Below, piece after piece: positions 26,536-35,430 of a DNA stretch of 64,000 nucleotides. The notes under the pieces were generated by a model, which had not been told where the DNA came from, ran no database searches, and saw nothing but the letters and a program-made list of their open reading frames with translations. Source of the stretch: Paraburkholderia xenovorans LB400 (GTDB taxonomy: Bacteria; Pseudomonadota; Gammaproteobacteria; Burkholderiales; Burkholderiaceae); contig NC_007953.1 of the NCBI RefSeq assembly GCF_000013645.1, positions 558,001 to 622,000 on the forward strand. Direction: 5' to 3'. The position numbers and the translations under genes were made by a program. Numbering within the stretch: position 1 is the stretch's first letter; each line of letters begins with the position of its first letter.

Positions 26536-27232
26536 TCTTGGAAATGTGAATGTGGCTTATGGACGGCGACCTGTTATTCATAATATGCATTTGAAGGTCG
26601 GCGAAGGAGAAGCTGTCTCGGTGCTCGGACCGAATGGGGCGGGCAAGACGACGCTGCTGCGCGCAATATCCGGCATGATACCGGTCAAGACAGGTAGCAT
26701 TCGCCTGAACAGTCAGGAACTCGCAAATGCCTCGCCGAACGCCGTTGCGAGGCATGGGGTAATGCATGTTGCTGAGGGGAGGCGCCTTTTTGGCAACATG
26801 ACATGTCGGGAAAATCTTATGCTGGGGGGCTACATGCGTAGTGGGCCCGCCGTGAATCAGGATTTCAGGAGGCTGTTGGACGTTTTCCCCGAAATTGAAC
26901 CGAAGCTCGATGTTCGGGCAGGTGCGCTTTCAGGAGGCCAGCAGCAGATGCTCGCAATTGCACGCGGATTGATGAGCAGACCAAAGATCCTGATGCTTGA
27001 CGAGCCGACGATCGGACTGAGTCCGCTTGTCGTGCAAAGACTTAAAACGGTTTTAACCAGCTCCGCTCGTGAGTTTTTCGGATCTCTACTCCTGGTTGAG
27101 CAGGATCTCTCCCTCGCGCTCGCTGTAACATCACGCGTCTACGTAATCCGGAATGGCAGGATCGTCCATGAGGGCGCTGTCCAGAATATCCAGCGAGAGA
27201 ATCTGGTCGAGCAGTATTTCGGTGTCGCTTAG
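26528..27232 (+). CDS. livF: ABC transporter ATPase, LivF type
   Basis: A 234-residue ATP-binding subunit with Walker A GPNGAGKTTL, Q-loop region, signature LSGGQQQML, Walker B ILMLDEPTIGL and a switch region VEQDLSLAL, where Gln replaces the usual His (a common LivF variant). The start at 26528 overlaps the end of livG by 8 bp. It completes the importer operon; P2 begins about 100 bp after its stop. Confidence 0.9.
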   Translation: MLDLGNVNVAYGRRPVIHNMHLKVGEGEAVSVLGPNGAGKTTLLRAISGMIPVKTGSIRLNSQELANASPNAVARHGVMHVAEGRRLFGNMTCRENLMLGGYMRSGPAVNQDFRRLLDVFPEIEPKLDVRAGALSGGQQQMLAIARGLMSRPKILMLDEPTIGLSPLVVQRLKTVLTSSAREFFGSLLLVEQDLSLALAVTSRVYVIRNGRIVHEGAVQNIQRENLVEQYFGVA

Positions 27233-27335
27233 ATCGAGTCCCGCTCTGGCAGGACCATGAACACCCAATGCCTGTTCCAGTGACGCTCGCAACGCATGCG
27301 GCCGCGTCGCGGCAACAAAAAACATCGCCCGTTTG

Positions 27336-27380
27336 TTGACTTAAGTAAAATTGAGTTCTAGTATAGATAAAACTTTACTT
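27336..27380 (+). promoter_or_regulatory. Island promoter P2 (crotonase operon)
   Basis: TTGACT (27336-27341), 17 bp, TAGTAT (27359-27364). AAGTAAA (27343-27349) and TTTACTT (27374-27380) form an exact 7-bp inverted repeat around the -10 with a 24-bp centre, at the same offsets as in P1. The rest of 27381-27653 is an AT-rich leader without a recognised gene. Confidence 0.72.
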
Positions 27381-27653
27381 CAAATAGGGCGTTTCGAGAG
27401 TCCGGGATCTTAAGCCGCTGACTTCAACCTGGAATCGTCTGGAATCCAAATCATCCGAATTTTCGGTGAGAATGACGGTTACATGGCACTCGCACAAATG
27501 TCCGATGTAATTAGTATTACTTATTTCGCTGGGGATTGGTGACGTCGCATTTCAGGGAGAAGGTTACCAGGTCTGACGCATGTGGCGGACCAGCAGATCT
27601 GGCGAGCGAAAATAGTGATGCAGTTAAAAAATGTGTAATAGAGGATGCAAATT

Positions 27654-28466
27654 ATGTCCGATGAGAATGCGCCAGAATTTCTTTATATCCTGTACGAAGT
27701 CCGCAACCGGGTCGGCTATATCACGCTAAACCAGCCACAAAAGCTGAATGCCTTTCACCTCCCGATGTACCATGAAATTCGTCGAGCTTTCGATATGTCT
27801 GCCGCTGACGATGCGGTACGGGTAGTCGTCATAAAAGGTGCTGGGCGCGCGTTCTGTGCCGGACGTGATTTCAAGTACAGCGCAGACCTGCAACTGGAAG
27901 GCGGATTGTCGGCCTGGCGGCGGGAATATAAATTGTTCGGGGGCGTTACCTGGTTTCACCCCAAACTTGTTATAGCGCAAGTACATGGTTACGCCCTTGG
28001 TGGAGGCGGCTCGCTGGCGCTACTGTGCGATTTGACTTTCGCTGCTACCGGCACGAAGTTCGGGTATCCGGAGACACGTCATGGCATTGCCAGCAAAACC
28101 ATGGTTTGGCCATGGACCCTGGGCGTGAAGGTCGCTAATGAGGTCGTAGCCTCTGGTCGTCTTGTCAGCGCGGACGACTGCAAGCATCTGCATCTCGTCA
28201 ATGAAGTTTTCCCGCCAGATGAACTGGGTGAACGGGTAGATGCCATTGCGCAGTCCATCGCCAGTTCGCCCGTAGGTGTTCCCGAGCTGGTTAAGCGCAT
28301 GGTCAACTGGGTTATGCGAGATCAAGGCCGTGTCACTCAGCAGGATCGTCAATACGATGTTGATACCGCGCACTGGGACGCGGCAGGTGTGGTGCCGTCG
28401 GACTGGATGCAAAGCGCTATCGCAGCAAGGCGAACAGCGCTGCTTGATAGCCTCAAGAACCATTGA
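27654..28466 (+). CDS. Enoyl-CoA hydratase/isomerase family protein (crotonase 1)
   Basis: A 270-residue crotonase-fold protein. The CoA-binding and oxyanion segment GAGRAFCAGRDF and the second oxyanion loop YALGGGGSLALLCDL are present, as is FGYPETRHGI with the second acidic residue. The first catalytic Glu of classical hydratases (in GGGCEL) is Ser here, so simple hydration is doubtful; isomerase, hydrolase or C-C lyase chemistry is possible. A WPW motif after the active-site helix is shared with the next gene. ATG 27654 has GAGG 9 bp upstream; ATG 27645 is too close to it. It is the first gene after P2. Confidence 0.85.
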   Translation: MSDENAPEFLYILYEVRNRVGYITLNQPQKLNAFHLPMYHEIRRAFDMSAADDAVRVVVIKGAGRAFCAGRDFKYSADLQLEGGLSAWRREYKLFGGVTWFHPKLVIAQVHGYALGGGGSLALLCDLTFAATGTKFGYPETRHGIASKTMVWPWTLGVKVANEVVASGRLVSADDCKHLHLVNEVFPPDELGERVDAIAQSIASSPVGVPELVKRMVNWVMRDQGRVTQQDRQYDVDTAHWDAAGVVPSDWMQSAIAARRTALLDSLKNH

Positions 28467-28499
28467 ATAAATAGGGATCACCGGTCCCAGGAGTATTTC

Positions 28500-29303
28500 A
28501 TGTCTGCATCTGAAGTTGAATATGCCGTAAAGGACGGTGTGGCCACCATCACGCTCGCGCGGCCAGATAGAGCTAACGCCATTGATCTTTCCATGTATGG
28601 AGCTATCTGTGAGCGCCTTGCTCAGGCAGGTGCCGATACAGAAGTTCGCGCCATCCTGCTCGAAGCCAGGGGTGCCGATTTTTCTATCGGCGAAGACTTT
28701 GAGTATCTGGGAGAACTCGAAAAAAATCAGCGCTATGGCGAGTGGTCACAGAATTACAAGGGTTGGATACCAGTAACATGGCATAACCCAAAATTCGTTG
28801 TCGCATCGGTGCGTGGACGCGCCTTTGGAATTGCATGTGAACTGGCATTGCTCGCAGATGTTACCTACGCCTCGGAAGGCGCGAGTTTCGGTCATCCGGA
28901 AACGCGAGTGGGCATGGTCAGTCACACCGTTTGGCCATGGCTTGTCGGTCCGAAGATCGCAAAGGAGTATCTCGCTAGTGGTGTGTCAATGTCTGCGTCG
29001 GTCGCACATAGTAAAGGGTTGATTAACGCTGCCTTCAGGGAGGAAGAACTGGACGAACATGTACATGCGTTCGTCGCCGATCTGGCTACCATGCCGGCTG
29101 GCACCCCGGGAGCAAACAAGAAACGTATCAATTGGGCGTTCCGGGATGTTAGCCGGATTTTGCACGACGACCGATTTTATGACGTCGATTTCGAATGGAC
29201 GACCGCAGCCCGGGAAGTCGACTATGCGTTCTACAACAGCGTAGCCAATGAGGGCGTGACGAAAGCGATTAAGGCAAGGGACAGGAAGTTTGAGGACAAG
29301 TGA
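28500..29303 (+). CDS. Enoyl-CoA hydratase/isomerase family protein (crotonase 2)
   Basis: A 267-residue sister of the preceding crotonase, sharing FGHPETRVGM and the downstream WPW motif. Unlike crotonase 1 it keeps Glu in the first position (AFGIACELALLAD), so both acidic residues are present, although the GGG of the oxyanion loop is altered to GIA. AGGAG lies 8 bp before ATG 28500. The two adjacent paralogues with different active-site residues may perform successive steps or form a mixed hexamer. Confidence 0.85.
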   Translation: MSASEVEYAVKDGVATITLARPDRANAIDLSMYGAICERLAQAGADTEVRAILLEARGADFSIGEDFEYLGELEKNQRYGEWSQNYKGWIPVTWHNPKFVVASVRGRAFGIACELALLADVTYASEGASFGHPETRVGMVSHTVWPWLVGPKIAKEYLASGVSMSASVAHSKGLINAAFREEELDEHVHAFVADLATMPAGTPGANKKRINWAFRDVSRILHDDRFYDVDFEWTTAAREVDYAFYNSVANEGVTKAIKARDRKFEDK

Positions 29304-29305
29304 CC

Positions 29306-31432
29306 ATGCACGCTGAATTTTTCAACTATTTGATGGCGCCGGGATCGATGGCTATCATCGGCGCATCCGAAAGAAATTTCTATTCACGCAATGCCTTGCA
29401 GCGCCTGCAAGACTGTGGCTATGCGGGAAAAGTGCACCTGGTCAATCCTGGAACATCCGAAGTGTTCGGCAAGCGTTGCCACGCGAACGTCAAGGATATC
29501 GGTGAATCGATCGATATGGCGCTCGTCGTGGTACCACGTACGGCTGTAATCGGGGCGTTGCGGGATTGTGTGGAGGCGGGCGCAAAAGCCGCAGTCGTCG
29601 TATCGACCGGATTTGGCGAAAGTCACGACGCTGTAGGCCTGGCGTTGCAACGGGAATTATCAGAATTTCTTGATGAGCACCCTATTGCACTGTGTGGTCC
29701 GTCCTGTCTGGGTGTTGTGAACATGATAGACGGGTTCCAGGCCTTTGGAGGACATCCCGGCACTGAAATCTTGCCAGGGAGCATTGGGCTGGTTTCTCAG
29801 AGTGGCGCAAATGTTCATAGCTACATCGGTGCGGCATCTGCCAGAAATCTGGGGTTTTCGTATGTCGTTTCCAGCGGCAATGAGGCTGGCATGGATGCGA
29901 CAGACTACATTGACTGCTTTCTCCGCGATCCGGATACGAAGGTCGTATGCGCGTATATCGAGAGTTTCAAGTCCTCCGATGCCTTGATTCGCGTAGCCGA
30001 GCAGGCACTGAAAGTCAGCAAGCCGCTCATCGTTATCAAGATCGGTCGCTCACCGTCGGCGGTTCGCGCTGCGTTGGCTCACACTGGGGCCATGACGGGT
30101 CCCGACCACTACTTTGATACGCTGTTCCGTCAGTATGGAATCATTCGGGCGAATACCATCGAGGAGTCGCTGGATCGGGCTTGTATCTTTGCGTCCTCTC
30201 AGGAAGCATATTGGCCTTCCGGAAGACGAGCTGGCGTTGTATCTGTCTCGGGCGGATTTGCTGCGACGCTGTCGGACCTGTCCCGAGATGGTGGGTTCGA
30301 TGTTCCAGAACTTGACGCGAGCAGTGTCCGGAAACTGCTCGAAGTTCTACCGGCTAACGTTAATCCACAGAACCCGATAGATATCTCAACCCAGGTCCGG
30401 CGTGACCGTTCCGATGCGTGGGAGCGCACCGTGAACTGCATGGCCGACGATCCTAATGTGGATTTCGTGTTGAATGGCGAAGCTGTGCCACTGGACGACG
30501 ATCGCTTGCAGGAACTGACCAGTATCCGATTGCGTACTGGTAAGCCCGTGTTGCTTGCCAGTACCTCACCGCATATCCAGATTCTCAATGATGCCCAGAG
30601 GGCATGGTGCCGGGAGCACCGTCTCCCCGTGGTGGTTGGCGTAGAAGGATGCCATCGAGCCATCCAGTCCACGCTAGATTTTACGGCGAAAGTCGTGCTG
30701 GCGCGTGATTCGGTAAAGAGATCGGAAATGCCGGTTGCCGCATTACCCAGGCCTGCCGGGCATGTCCTTCATGAAGTTAAGGCACGCGAGTTGCTCCTTC
30801 GCTTCGGCATTCGAGGCCCAGAGAGCGAATGCGTCTCAGATGCCAGTGAGGCTTCGTCGGCGGCAGCGAGGATCGGCGGCCGGTTGGCCGTCAAGATCGT
30901 ATCGGATTCGATTACGCATCGAACGGACCGTGGGCTGGTGCACCTGAATGTTTCCCCCGCGACAGCGTTTGAAGTGGCCAGCGAGATTGAGCTACGCGTC
31001 AAGCAAGAGGAACCGGCGAACCCTCGCTGTCAGATTCTCGTGCAGAAGATGGTGGAAGAGGGGGTGGCGGAATTGTTTATCGGCGTGACCCGGAGGTCTG
31101 GGCACCGACCGACGTTACTTGTCGGAATGGGGGGAATCCTTGTTGAACTGTTCGGTGATCACGTTTCGCGGATCTGCCCCGTGGACCCGGTTCAGGCCGG
31201 GGAGATGTTACGCGAACTGCGTGGATTTCCGTTGCTCGACGGATTTCGAGGCCGTCCGAAAGCCGATTTGCAGTCTGTAATTCGCACTCTTTGCGCCATG
31301 TCGGATTTTGCTATGGCCGCCTCACAGTGGTTAGGCGAAGCCGAAATCAATCCTCTCATCGTTTTGCCAGAAGGCCGGGGTGCGCTGGCAGTCGATGCAC
31401 TCGTTGTCGTCGACAGCAACGAGTCTCACTGA
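29306..31432 (+). CDS. NDP-forming acyl-CoA synthetase (fused alpha-beta)
   Basis: A 708-residue enzyme of the acetyl-CoA synthetase (ADP-forming)/succinyl-CoA synthetase superfamily that forms or cleaves an acyl-CoA with ATP or ADP. The order is CoA-binding domain (about 10-110), ligase-CoA domain (about 150-290) with the predicted phospho-His in ALAHTGAM (His259), second flavodoxin-like domain (about 300-440), then a C-terminal ATP-grasp domain (about 480-700) with KIVSDSITHRTDRGLV. ATG 29306 is preferred over GTG 29300 for ribosome-binding-site spacing. It probably activates the imported acid to its CoA ester. In such pathways this class is less common than AMP-forming ligases. Confidence 0.85.
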   Translation: MHAEFFNYLMAPGSMAIIGASERNFYSRNALQRLQDCGYAGKVHLVNPGTSEVFGKRCHANVKDIGESIDMALVVVPRTAVIGALRDCVEAGAKAAVVVSTGFGESHDAVGLALQRELSEFLDEHPIALCGPSCLGVVNMIDGFQAFGGHPGTEILPGSIGLVSQSGANVHSYIGAASARNLGFSYVVSSGNEAGMDATDYIDCFLRDPDTKVVCAYIESFKSSDALIRVAEQALKVSKPLIVIKIGRSPSAVRAALAHTGAMTGPDHYFDTLFRQYGIIRANTIEESLDRACIFASSQEAYWPSGRRAGVVSVSGGFAATLSDLSRDGGFDVPELDASSVRKLLEVLPANVNPQNPIDISTQVRRDRSDAWERTVNCMADDPNVDFVLNGEAVPLDDDRLQELTSIRLRTGKPVLLASTSPHIQILNDAQRAWCREHRLPVVVGVEGCHRAIQSTLDFTAKVVLARDSVKRSEMPVAALPRPAGHVLHEVKARELLLRFGIRGPESECVSDASEASSAAARIGGRLAVKIVSDSITHRTDRGLVHLNVSPATAFEVASEIELRVKQEEPANPRCQILVQKMVEEGVAELFIGVTRRSGHRPTLLVGMGGILVELFGDHVSRICPVDPVQAGEMLRELRGFPLLDGFRGRPKADLQSVIRTLCAMSDFAMAASQWLGEAEINPLIVLPEGRGALAVDALVVVDSNESH

Positions 31433-31533
31433 GGAGTACTGCGTCCTGGGCGCGAATCGATAGCGGTTCCGGCGGCGCTGGATCTTTATGCTTTAACAGA
31501 TGAAAACATCTTTGAATAAATAAGGAGCACAAA

Positions 31534-31956
31534 ATGGATCAAGAATCGAACGCGACATCTCAGGACATCCTGAAGCAGCACGCAGCGCATTATGAAAGCG
31601 ATATGGGCGGGCTACCCGAGGCGCTGGTCCAGCTTGCGGAGTATGCACCAGAGACGTTCGACGCCTATTCGCGTATGCGCACGACGATGCTCAAGTCTGA
31701 GGCAGATGGCGCGAAGTTGCCCCTGAAGTATAAGCATCTGATCCTGGTTGTACTGGACGCTATCCGTGATGAACCTATCGGCATCGTAAACCACACGCGT
31801 GCAGCGATGAACGCCGGGCTATCGGTTGACGAACTTATTGAAGGAATATTGCTGGGTATTATCGTCTATGGAATGCCAGCGTGGGGAAAGACCGGACGTA
31901 AGGCCGTCACCTTTGCTGTCGAGTTTGAAAAAGAGCTGGCAGGCAAACGCACGTAA
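31534..31956 (+). CDS. Carboxymuconolactone-decarboxylase/AhpD-fold protein lacking CxxC
   Basis: A 140-residue all-helical protein of the CMD/AhpD family (YKHLILVVLDAIRDEPIGIV, NHTRAAMNAGLSVDELIEGI). The redox CxxC typical of AhpD peroxidase adaptors is absent: the equivalent place reads DEPIG followed by NHTRAA. A lyase or decarboxylase-like role on a cyclic intermediate is therefore more likely than antioxidant activity. It is the last gene of the P2 operon, preceded by AAGGAG. Confidence 0.8.
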   Translation: MDQESNATSQDILKQHAAHYESDMGGLPEALVQLAEYAPETFDAYSRMRTTMLKSEADGAKLPLKYKHLILVVLDAIRDEPIGIVNHTRAAMNAGLSVDELIEGILLGIIVYGMPAWGKTGRKAVTFAVEFEKELAGKRT

Positions 31957-32212
31957 ATCGGCCGATGTGAACGTCGCTGCTTTTTTGCGGCGTCGCACGC
32001 GCAGAGCTCTGGCTGACATGCGATGGGCACGGTTTGTATCCGCATCGTGATATGAGTGTCAGGCAACGTAAGCTATCGTGGCGGCTGCATACTTTCAGTC
32101 CGGTAGTTTGTGCATGGATGCGGGGCCTTGCCGTGCTAGTGTCGCCAGCCACCGACCTGCGTCGACGCCGTTTACCTTACATTCGTCCAGGTATCCAGAA
32201 TGATATTCGCCC

Positions 32213-32254
32213 TTGACGTAAATTAAATCTATTTCTACTATAGAAAAAAATTAC
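32213..32254 (+). promoter_or_regulatory. Island promoter P3 (porin gene)
   Basis: TTGACG (32213-32218), 17 bp, TACTAT (32236-32241). The blocks at +7 (AAATTAAA) and +38 (TTACG) relative to the -35 start correspond to those of P1 and P2 but are more diverged. The porin starts 280 bp after the -10. Nothing else is recognised between 31957 and 32520. Confidence 0.65.
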
Positions 32255-32520
32255 GACGGAAGCGTTGAGGGTCAACGGGTGGCGTGGGCGCCCGGTTGCT
32301 CGCTCCGACGAATAACCCGGGCATCATGAACCGATCGCCCATGCAGGGACGGTCGATCAATCAATTAGTTATTCTTAAGAGATGGCGGACGGTGCGCCTG
32401 TTGTTCTCCGTGGCTGGGGAGCGCGGACAGATGAAGCGGGACGAGACGAAGAGGCCGATGCCTGAAGGGTCTCAGGACGAACGTAGATACGAAAAAAATT
32501 AAATGACTGGAGACACTTCA

Positions 32521-33621
32521 ATGAAAAGCTATTTATTTTTGTTTCTCGCTGTTCTGGCCGCTGACGTGCATGCACAAAGCAGCATTACGCTCTATGGTGT
32601 GATTGACGACGGTATAAATTACGTCACTAACGAAAACGGACATTCGGCCTGGCAGATGGCGAGTACCGTTATGCAGGGGGAGCGGATAGGATTTAGAGGC
32701 GTCGAAGACCTCGGTGGCGGTGTAAAGGCGATATTTACCCTGGAGGACGGTTTTGACGTGAATAGTGGGGGGTTGCTGCAGGGGAAGAGGCTTTTCGGCC
32801 GGCAGGCATTTGTCGGATTAAGTTCCGACGTTGGCACGATTACGTTGGGCCGCCAGTATGACCCAACGGTAGATTATGTCCAACCGCTCAGTAACAACGC
32901 TTTCTATGCTTCCTATGGGGGGCATCCGGGTGACAATGATAATCTGCAGGACAACTTTCGCATCAACAATGCTGTAAAGTTCAAAAGTGCTACATACCAT
33001 GGAGCTAGTTTCGAGGCGATGTACGCGTTCAGCAATGCAGCTGGCGCCTTCAGCGGAAATAGCGCCTGGAGCCTTGGTACTGGATACAGCCAGGGGCCGA
33101 TTTCCGCAGGCGCTGGCATCCTGAAGCTAAATCATCCGGCGTCGAACACCAGCGGTGCGGTCGGCAGTTCGGGTGAGGGTATCGGGTCCGATTACGTCTC
33201 GTTTGCAAATACATTTGTGGCGGGCACTGTAAATGATGAAATCATAGCGGACGGCGGCATCAACTATCTGTTTTCGAAAGGGTCGGTCGGTGTAGTGATT
33301 TCTCATGTTTTGTACGACCTGTCGGTTTCCAGGGTGACATTCAATAACTATGAACTGAACGCAAGCTACTTTTTTACCCCGGCCCTGCGTCTTGCGGGTA
33401 GTTATACCTTCACGGACGGACGCGTACCCGTCATCCATGAGAGCCCGAAATATCATCAGTTGTCGTTTGCGCTGGATTATTTTTTATCGAAACGCACCGA
33501 TGTTTATGTAATGCTCGCTGCCCAGAAAGCCATCGGCACGTTTGCAGACATCATTGACATTGCTCCCTCCAATAGCGACAAACAGCTCGTTGCCAGACTC
33601 GGTATGCGGGTGAAATTCTGA
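32521..33621 (+). CDS. Outer-membrane porin (Gram-negative porin family)
   Basis: A 366-residue beta-barrel porin of the Burkholderia/Neisseria type with a signal peptide (residues 1-18, ending DVHAQ), the standard first strand SSITLYGVIDDGINYVTN, the loop 3 region around RLFGRQAFVGLSSDVGTITL, and C-terminal Phe (GMRVKF) for BAM recognition. ATG 32521 has GGAG upstream. It has its own copy of the island promoter, so it is probably induced with the ABC importer and serves as the outer-membrane entry for the same compound. Confidence 0.9.
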   Translation: MKSYLFLFLAVLAADVHAQSSITLYGVIDDGINYVTNENGHSAWQMASTVMQGERIGFRGVEDLGGGVKAIFTLEDGFDVNSGGLLQGKRLFGRQAFVGLSSDVGTITLGRQYDPTVDYVQPLSNNAFYASYGGHPGDNDNLQDNFRINNAVKFKSATYHGASFEAMYAFSNAAGAFSGNSAWSLGTGYSQGPISAGAGILKLNHPASNTSGAVGSSGEGIGSDYVSFANTFVAGTVNDEIIADGGINYLFSKGSVGVVISHVLYDLSVSRVTFNNYELNASYFFTPALRLAGSYTFTDGRVPVIHESPKYHQLSFALDYFLSKRTDVYVMLAAQKAIGTFADIIDIAPSNSDKQLVARLGMRVKF

Positions 33622-33677
33622 CCGGTGGGATCGGGTAGCCGGATGGCGGTTAAACGGATACCGTAGAGTATCGGCGA

Positions 33678-34073
33678 TTGACTGGCGAAAACGAAAGAGC
33701 GGAGAAATCTGTGGATAGTTGTTACCGGTTGCAACGCAAAAAGGCGCCGATCACGGGTGCTTCGGGCGGACTTGCAGCCTATTTTGCTAGCATAATCGCC
33801 GGGCATGATGCCGACGTAGCATTGGCGTTCGAGTGGGCTCGCCATGGTATCCGCGTAGAAACGTTCGCGCCGGGCTATTTTGAAACCGAACTTAATCGGG
33901 ATTTCTGGCAAACCGCTGCGGGAGAATCGCTGATCAGGTGCATCCCGCAGAAGCGGCTGGGCCAACTACCGGATCTGGATAGCCCGCTGCTCCTGCTCGC
34001 TTCGGATGTGTCACGCTATATGACGGGCCCGACGCTGGTTATTGACGGCGGTCATATGGTCAGTAGTCTATAG
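33678..34073 (+). pseudogene. Short-chain dehydrogenase with internal deletion
   Basis: An N-terminal Rossmann piece (APITGASGGLAAYFASIIAG) runs directly into the SDR C-terminal region (WARHGIRVETFAPGYFETEL, LLASDVSRYMTGPTLVIDGG). About 130 residues are missing, including the catalytic Ser, Tyr and Lys. The frame is still open over 131 codons, but the protein cannot be an active dehydrogenase. Since the flanking CoA-transferase genes are intact, the deletion is local. Confidence 0.8.
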
Positions 34074-34081
34074 GCATCGTA

Positions 34082-34789
34082 ATGGCAAATATCCTCTACG
34101 CGGACGCCGCGAGTGCACTTGAAGGCCTGTTGTTCGACGGTATGACGATCGCAGCGGGGGGCTTCGGCCTGTGCGGGATTCCCGAGACGTTGATCGATGC
34201 GATTTGCGCAAGCGGTGTCGGGCAGCTCACCGTCATCTCAAACAATGCCGGTGTCGACGATTACGGACTTGGCATTCTCCTGGCATCGCGACAGATTTCG
34301 AAGATGATCAGTTCATACGTAGGAGAGAACAGGGAATTCGAGCGTCAGTATCTTGCGGGAGAACTGGAGCTTGAATTCAATCCTCAGGGTACGCTGGCGG
34401 AGCGAATGCGAGCCGGAGGGGCCGGCATACCCGGCTTTTACACAAGAACGGGAGTGGGAACACTGATTGCCGAGGGCAAGGAAATCAGGGTGTTCTCAGG
34501 CGAATCCTGTTTGCTCGAAACTGGACTGACGGCTGATCTTGCCATCGTAAAAGCGTGGCGCGGTGATCCGTACGGCAACCTCGTGTATCGGAAGTCTGCC
34601 CGAAACTTCAATCCTCTCGCTGCGTCGTGCGGGCGCGTTACCGTAGCGGAGGTAGAGGAAGTCGTTGAGGCAGGCGGGCTGGAACCGGATCATATCCATA
34701 CTCCTGGCGTCTTTGTCCAGCGGCTGATCCGTGCAACGCGCAATGAAAAGCGGATTGAAAAGATAACCGTACGACAGGAGTCGCGCTGA
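34082..34789 (+). CDS. 3-oxoacid CoA-transferase, subunit A
   Basis: A 235-residue alpha subunit of a family I CoA-transferase (SCOT, AtoDA, PcaIJ type). GGFGLCGIPETLIDAICASG is the family's N-terminal signature, and YVGENREFERQYLAGELELE is the second. It moves CoA from succinyl-CoA or another donor to a 3-oxoacid. The next gene starts immediately after its stop codon. Specificity (acetoacetate, oxoadipate or other) cannot be told from sequence alone. Confidence 0.9.
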   Translation: MANILYADAASALEGLLFDGMTIAAGGFGLCGIPETLIDAICASGVGQLTVISNNAGVDDYGLGILLASRQISKMISSYVGENREFERQYLAGELELEFNPQGTLAERMRAGGAGIPGFYTRTGVGTLIAEGKEIRVFSGESCLLETGLTADLAIVKAWRGDPYGNLVYRKSARNFNPLAASCGRVTVAEVEEVVEAGGLEPDHIHTPGVFVQRLIRATRNEKRIEKITVRQESR

Positions 34790-35425
34790 ATGGCCTGGAC
34801 GCGAGACGAAATGGCGGCGCGCGCTGCGCGCGAACTCAGGGATGGCGATTACGTCAATCTGGGTATCGGTATCCCGACCCTCGTTGGCAATCACATCGCC
34901 ACGGGCATAGACGTGACCCTGCAGTCGGAGAACGGTATGTTGGGGCTCGGGCCTTTTCCTGCCAGATCGCAGGTCGATGCGGACATCATCAATGCCGGCA
35001 AGCAGACCATTACGGAACTGGACCGGACGAGCTACGTGTCTTCTGCGGACAGTTTTGGCATGATCCGCGGCGGACACATCGATCTCTCCGTGCTGGGAGC
35101 AATGGAAGTGGCCGGGAACGGCGATCTCGCTAACTGGATGATACCGGGCAGGATGATCAAAGGTCCTGGGGGTGCTATGGATCTGGTGGCGGGCGTCAAA
35201 CGGATTGTCGTCCTGATGGAACATGTTGCCCGCGACGGCGCTCCCAAGTTTCGCAAGGCATGCACACTGCCGCTGACAGGAGCCAACGTGGTGGACATGC
35301 TCGTTACTGACCTGGCAGTGTTTGTACGGAATAACCGTTATGGGCGATTCCGGTTGATCGAGTTGGCGCCCGGCATCGACGCTGGCCAGGTTCGGGCACT
35401 TACCGAAGCGGATTATGAGGATTGA
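34790..35425 (+). CDS. 3-oxoacid CoA-transferase, subunit B
   Basis: A 211-residue beta subunit carrying the catalytic glutamate in LQSENGMLGLGP (Glu47), which forms the glutamyl-CoA thioester. The gene begins at the base after the subunit A stop. The pair would activate a 3-oxoacid intermediate and pass it to a thiolase, but the thiolase directly downstream is broken, so thiolysis would have to be supplied elsewhere. Confidence 0.9.
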   Translation: MAWTRDEMAARAARELRDGDYVNLGIGIPTLVGNHIATGIDVTLQSENGMLGLGPFPARSQVDADIINAGKQTITELDRTSYVSSADSFGMIRGGHIDLSVLGAMEVAGNGDLANWMIPGRMIKGPGGAMDLVAGVKRIVVLMEHVARDGAPKFRKACTLPLTGANVVDMLVTDLAVFVRNNRYGRFRLIELAPGIDAGQVRALTEADYED

Positions 35426-35430
35426 GTTCG

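Noticed and set aside
31966..31988. Hairpin with a T-run in its loop after the CMD-like gene, as a possible terminator
   Set aside because: The stem has a mismatch and a wobble pair, and the T-run lies in the loop instead of after the stem.
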